Source: B16-G9 sp964455635 (GTDB taxonomy: Bacteria; Bacteroidota; Bacteroidia; Bacteroidales; F082). From it: DNA of 7,037 nucleotides. The stretch spans positions 1-7,037 of the forward strand of contig CAYVWX010000164.1 in assembly GCA_964455635.1 (NCBI GenBank), written 5' to 3'. The position numbers and the translations under genes are program-made. Under the pieces are notes generated by a model, which worked only from the letters and a program-made list of their open reading frames with translations, ran no database searches and had not been told where the DNA came from. This document shows positions 6,297 through 7,037 of this stretch, in pieces (position 1 is the stretch's first letter; each line of letters begins with the position of its first letter).

Positions 6297-6327
6297 GCCT
6301 TGCTCAATTTTAAGCAAGGCTTTTTTT
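6297..6327 (+). terminator. Intrinsic terminator after nhaD
   Basis: GCCTTGCT (6297-6304) pairs perfectly with AGCAAGGC (6313-6320) around an eight-base loop, followed at once by seven Ts (6321-6327). Four As just before the stem can pair with the first Ts, extending it to twelve pairs. It lies 24 bases after the nhaD stop codon and separates nhaD from pdxA. This is the only strong rho-independent terminator in the window. Confidence 0.92.
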
Positions 6328-6344
6328 ATTCCATGGTAAAAGCT

Positions 6345-6352
6345 TACTTTTG
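6345..6352 (+). promoter_or_regulatory. Bacteroidota -7 promoter element for pdxA
   Basis: TACTTTTG is an exact TAnnTTTG match, the same octamer as before nupG. It ends 24 bases before the pdxA ATG and begins 17 bases after the T-run of the nhaD terminator, so the -33 region would overlap the terminator stem. No -33 TTTG is seen. Confidence 0.6.
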
Positions 6353-6376
6353 TATGCTTCATAAACAGAATTTATT

Positions 6377-7037
6377 ATGATTAAATACGCATCAGTCAAA
6401 GCTCCGAAAAAAATAAGAGTTGCCATTACACATGGCGACTTTAACGGAATAAGTTACGAGGTAATTATAAAAGCGCTCCACGACAACAGATTGTTGGAGA
6501 TGTTTACTCCCGTTATTTTCGGGTTGTCGAAAGTATTGGCCTACCACCGGAAAAATTTCGGTTTCCACGATTTCAATTATAACATTGTAAATCAGGCCGG
6601 ACAAATTAACGGAAATAAGGTTAACATTTTAAACCTTACCAACGAGCCGGTAAATATTGAATTTGGCAAGTCAAAAGCCGAAGCCGGTAAATTTGCTATT
6701 GAAGCGCTTGAAAAGGCCGTCGATTATATTAACGAAGCCAGAGCTGATGTTTTGGTAACAGCTCCGTTAAATAAAAGCAATATATTTTCCGACAGTTTTC
6801 CGTTTGCCGGCCACACCGGTTATCTGGCTCAAAAGTTTAAAAGCAGTCAGGTGGTAATGTTGATGGTTCACAACAACCTCAGGGTAGGAACCGTTACAGG
6901 CCATATTCCTCTTAAAGAGGTGCCCGCAGCTATTTCGGAAGATAAAATAATCTCAAATATTGCGGTTATGGAGCGATCGCTGAAACGTGACTTTGCCATT
7001 GTTAAGCCTAAAATTGCCGTGTTGGGTTTAAATCCGC
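6377..7037 (+). CDS. pdxA: 4-hydroxythreonine-4-phosphate dehydrogenase PdxA, 3' end cut by window
   Basis: The first 220 residues of PdxA, open to the right edge; the family is usually 330-365 residues. PdxA oxidises 4-phosphohydroxy-L-threonine with NAD+, and the decarboxylated product is condensed by PdxJ to pyridoxine phosphate in the DXP-dependent vitamin B6 pathway. Visible motifs are VAITHGDFNGISYEVIIKAL (15-34), ADVLVTAPLNKSNI (123-136), FAGHTGYLAQKF (143-154) with the substrate-contacting His146-Thr147, and LRVGTVTGHIPLKEV (168-182) with a metal-ligand His at 176. The chain breaks off at GLNP, just where the family's NPH-A-G-E motif begins. It departs from the common pattern at several places: GIS for GIG, FAGHTG for FPGHTE, LRVG for LRVA. 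The ATG at 6377 follows its own promoter and a terminator, so it is first in its unit; pdxJ is not in the window. Confidence 0.92.
   Translation, partial: MIKYASVKAPKKIRVAITHGDFNGISYEVIIKALHDNRLLEMFTPVIFGLSKVLAYHRKNFGFHDFNYNIVNQAGQINGNKVNILNLTNEPVNIEFGKSKAEAGKFAIEALEKAVDYINEARADVLVTAPLNKSNIFSDSFPFAGHTGYLAQKFKSSQVVMLMVHNNLRVGTVTGHIPLKEVPAAISEDKIISNIAVMERSLKRDFAIVKPKIAVLGLNP

Overview
The window looks like chromosomal DNA from a member of the Bacteroidota, probably a Bacteroidales-type organism. It is AT-rich. Starts lack strong Shine-Dalgarno sequences. An exact match to the Bacteroidota -7 promoter element (TAnnTTTG) sits 20-39 bases before the first start codon of all five transcription units. 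One gene encodes a lipoprotein whose family style is typical of this phylum, and the folA and pdxA products carry sequence variants familiar from it. These are ordinary core and accessory genes; I found no phage, IS, CRISPR or RNA gene.

Layout. Bases 1-302 hold no convincing intact gene. They contain a perfect 12-bp inverted repeat (37-70) and, on the minus strand, a short open stretch that resembles the N-terminus of RhuM-family proteins and may be a decayed remnant. Bases 331-1572 (+) encode a soluble DUF438-hemerythrin-PAS sensor protein. Facing it, with only three bases between the stop codons, is a minus-strand pair: folA (dihydrofolate reductase, 2466-2963) followed by an unrecognised lipoprotein gene (1576-2469) that overlaps it by four bases (ATGA). 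Divergent from folA, across a 176-bp promoter region, is a nucleoside permease of the NupG family (3140-4390). After a 205-bp gap with three small inverted repeats and a promoter comes an NhaD-type Na+/H+ antiporter (4596-6272) with an unusual C-terminal PepSY-like extension. A clear intrinsic terminator (6297-6327) closes it. The window ends inside pdxA (from 6377), a gene for vitamin B6 synthesis.

How the genes relate. folA and nupG share a divergent promoter region and both touch nucleotide supply (tetrahydrofolate for thymidylate and purines; uptake of nucleosides), so co-regulation is possible but not shown. The other genes look like independent single-gene units. The most unusual items are the antiporter with its added C-terminal domain, the translational coupling of a lipoprotein to folA, and the possible gene remnant at the left edge. 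No obviously new multi-gene system is visible.
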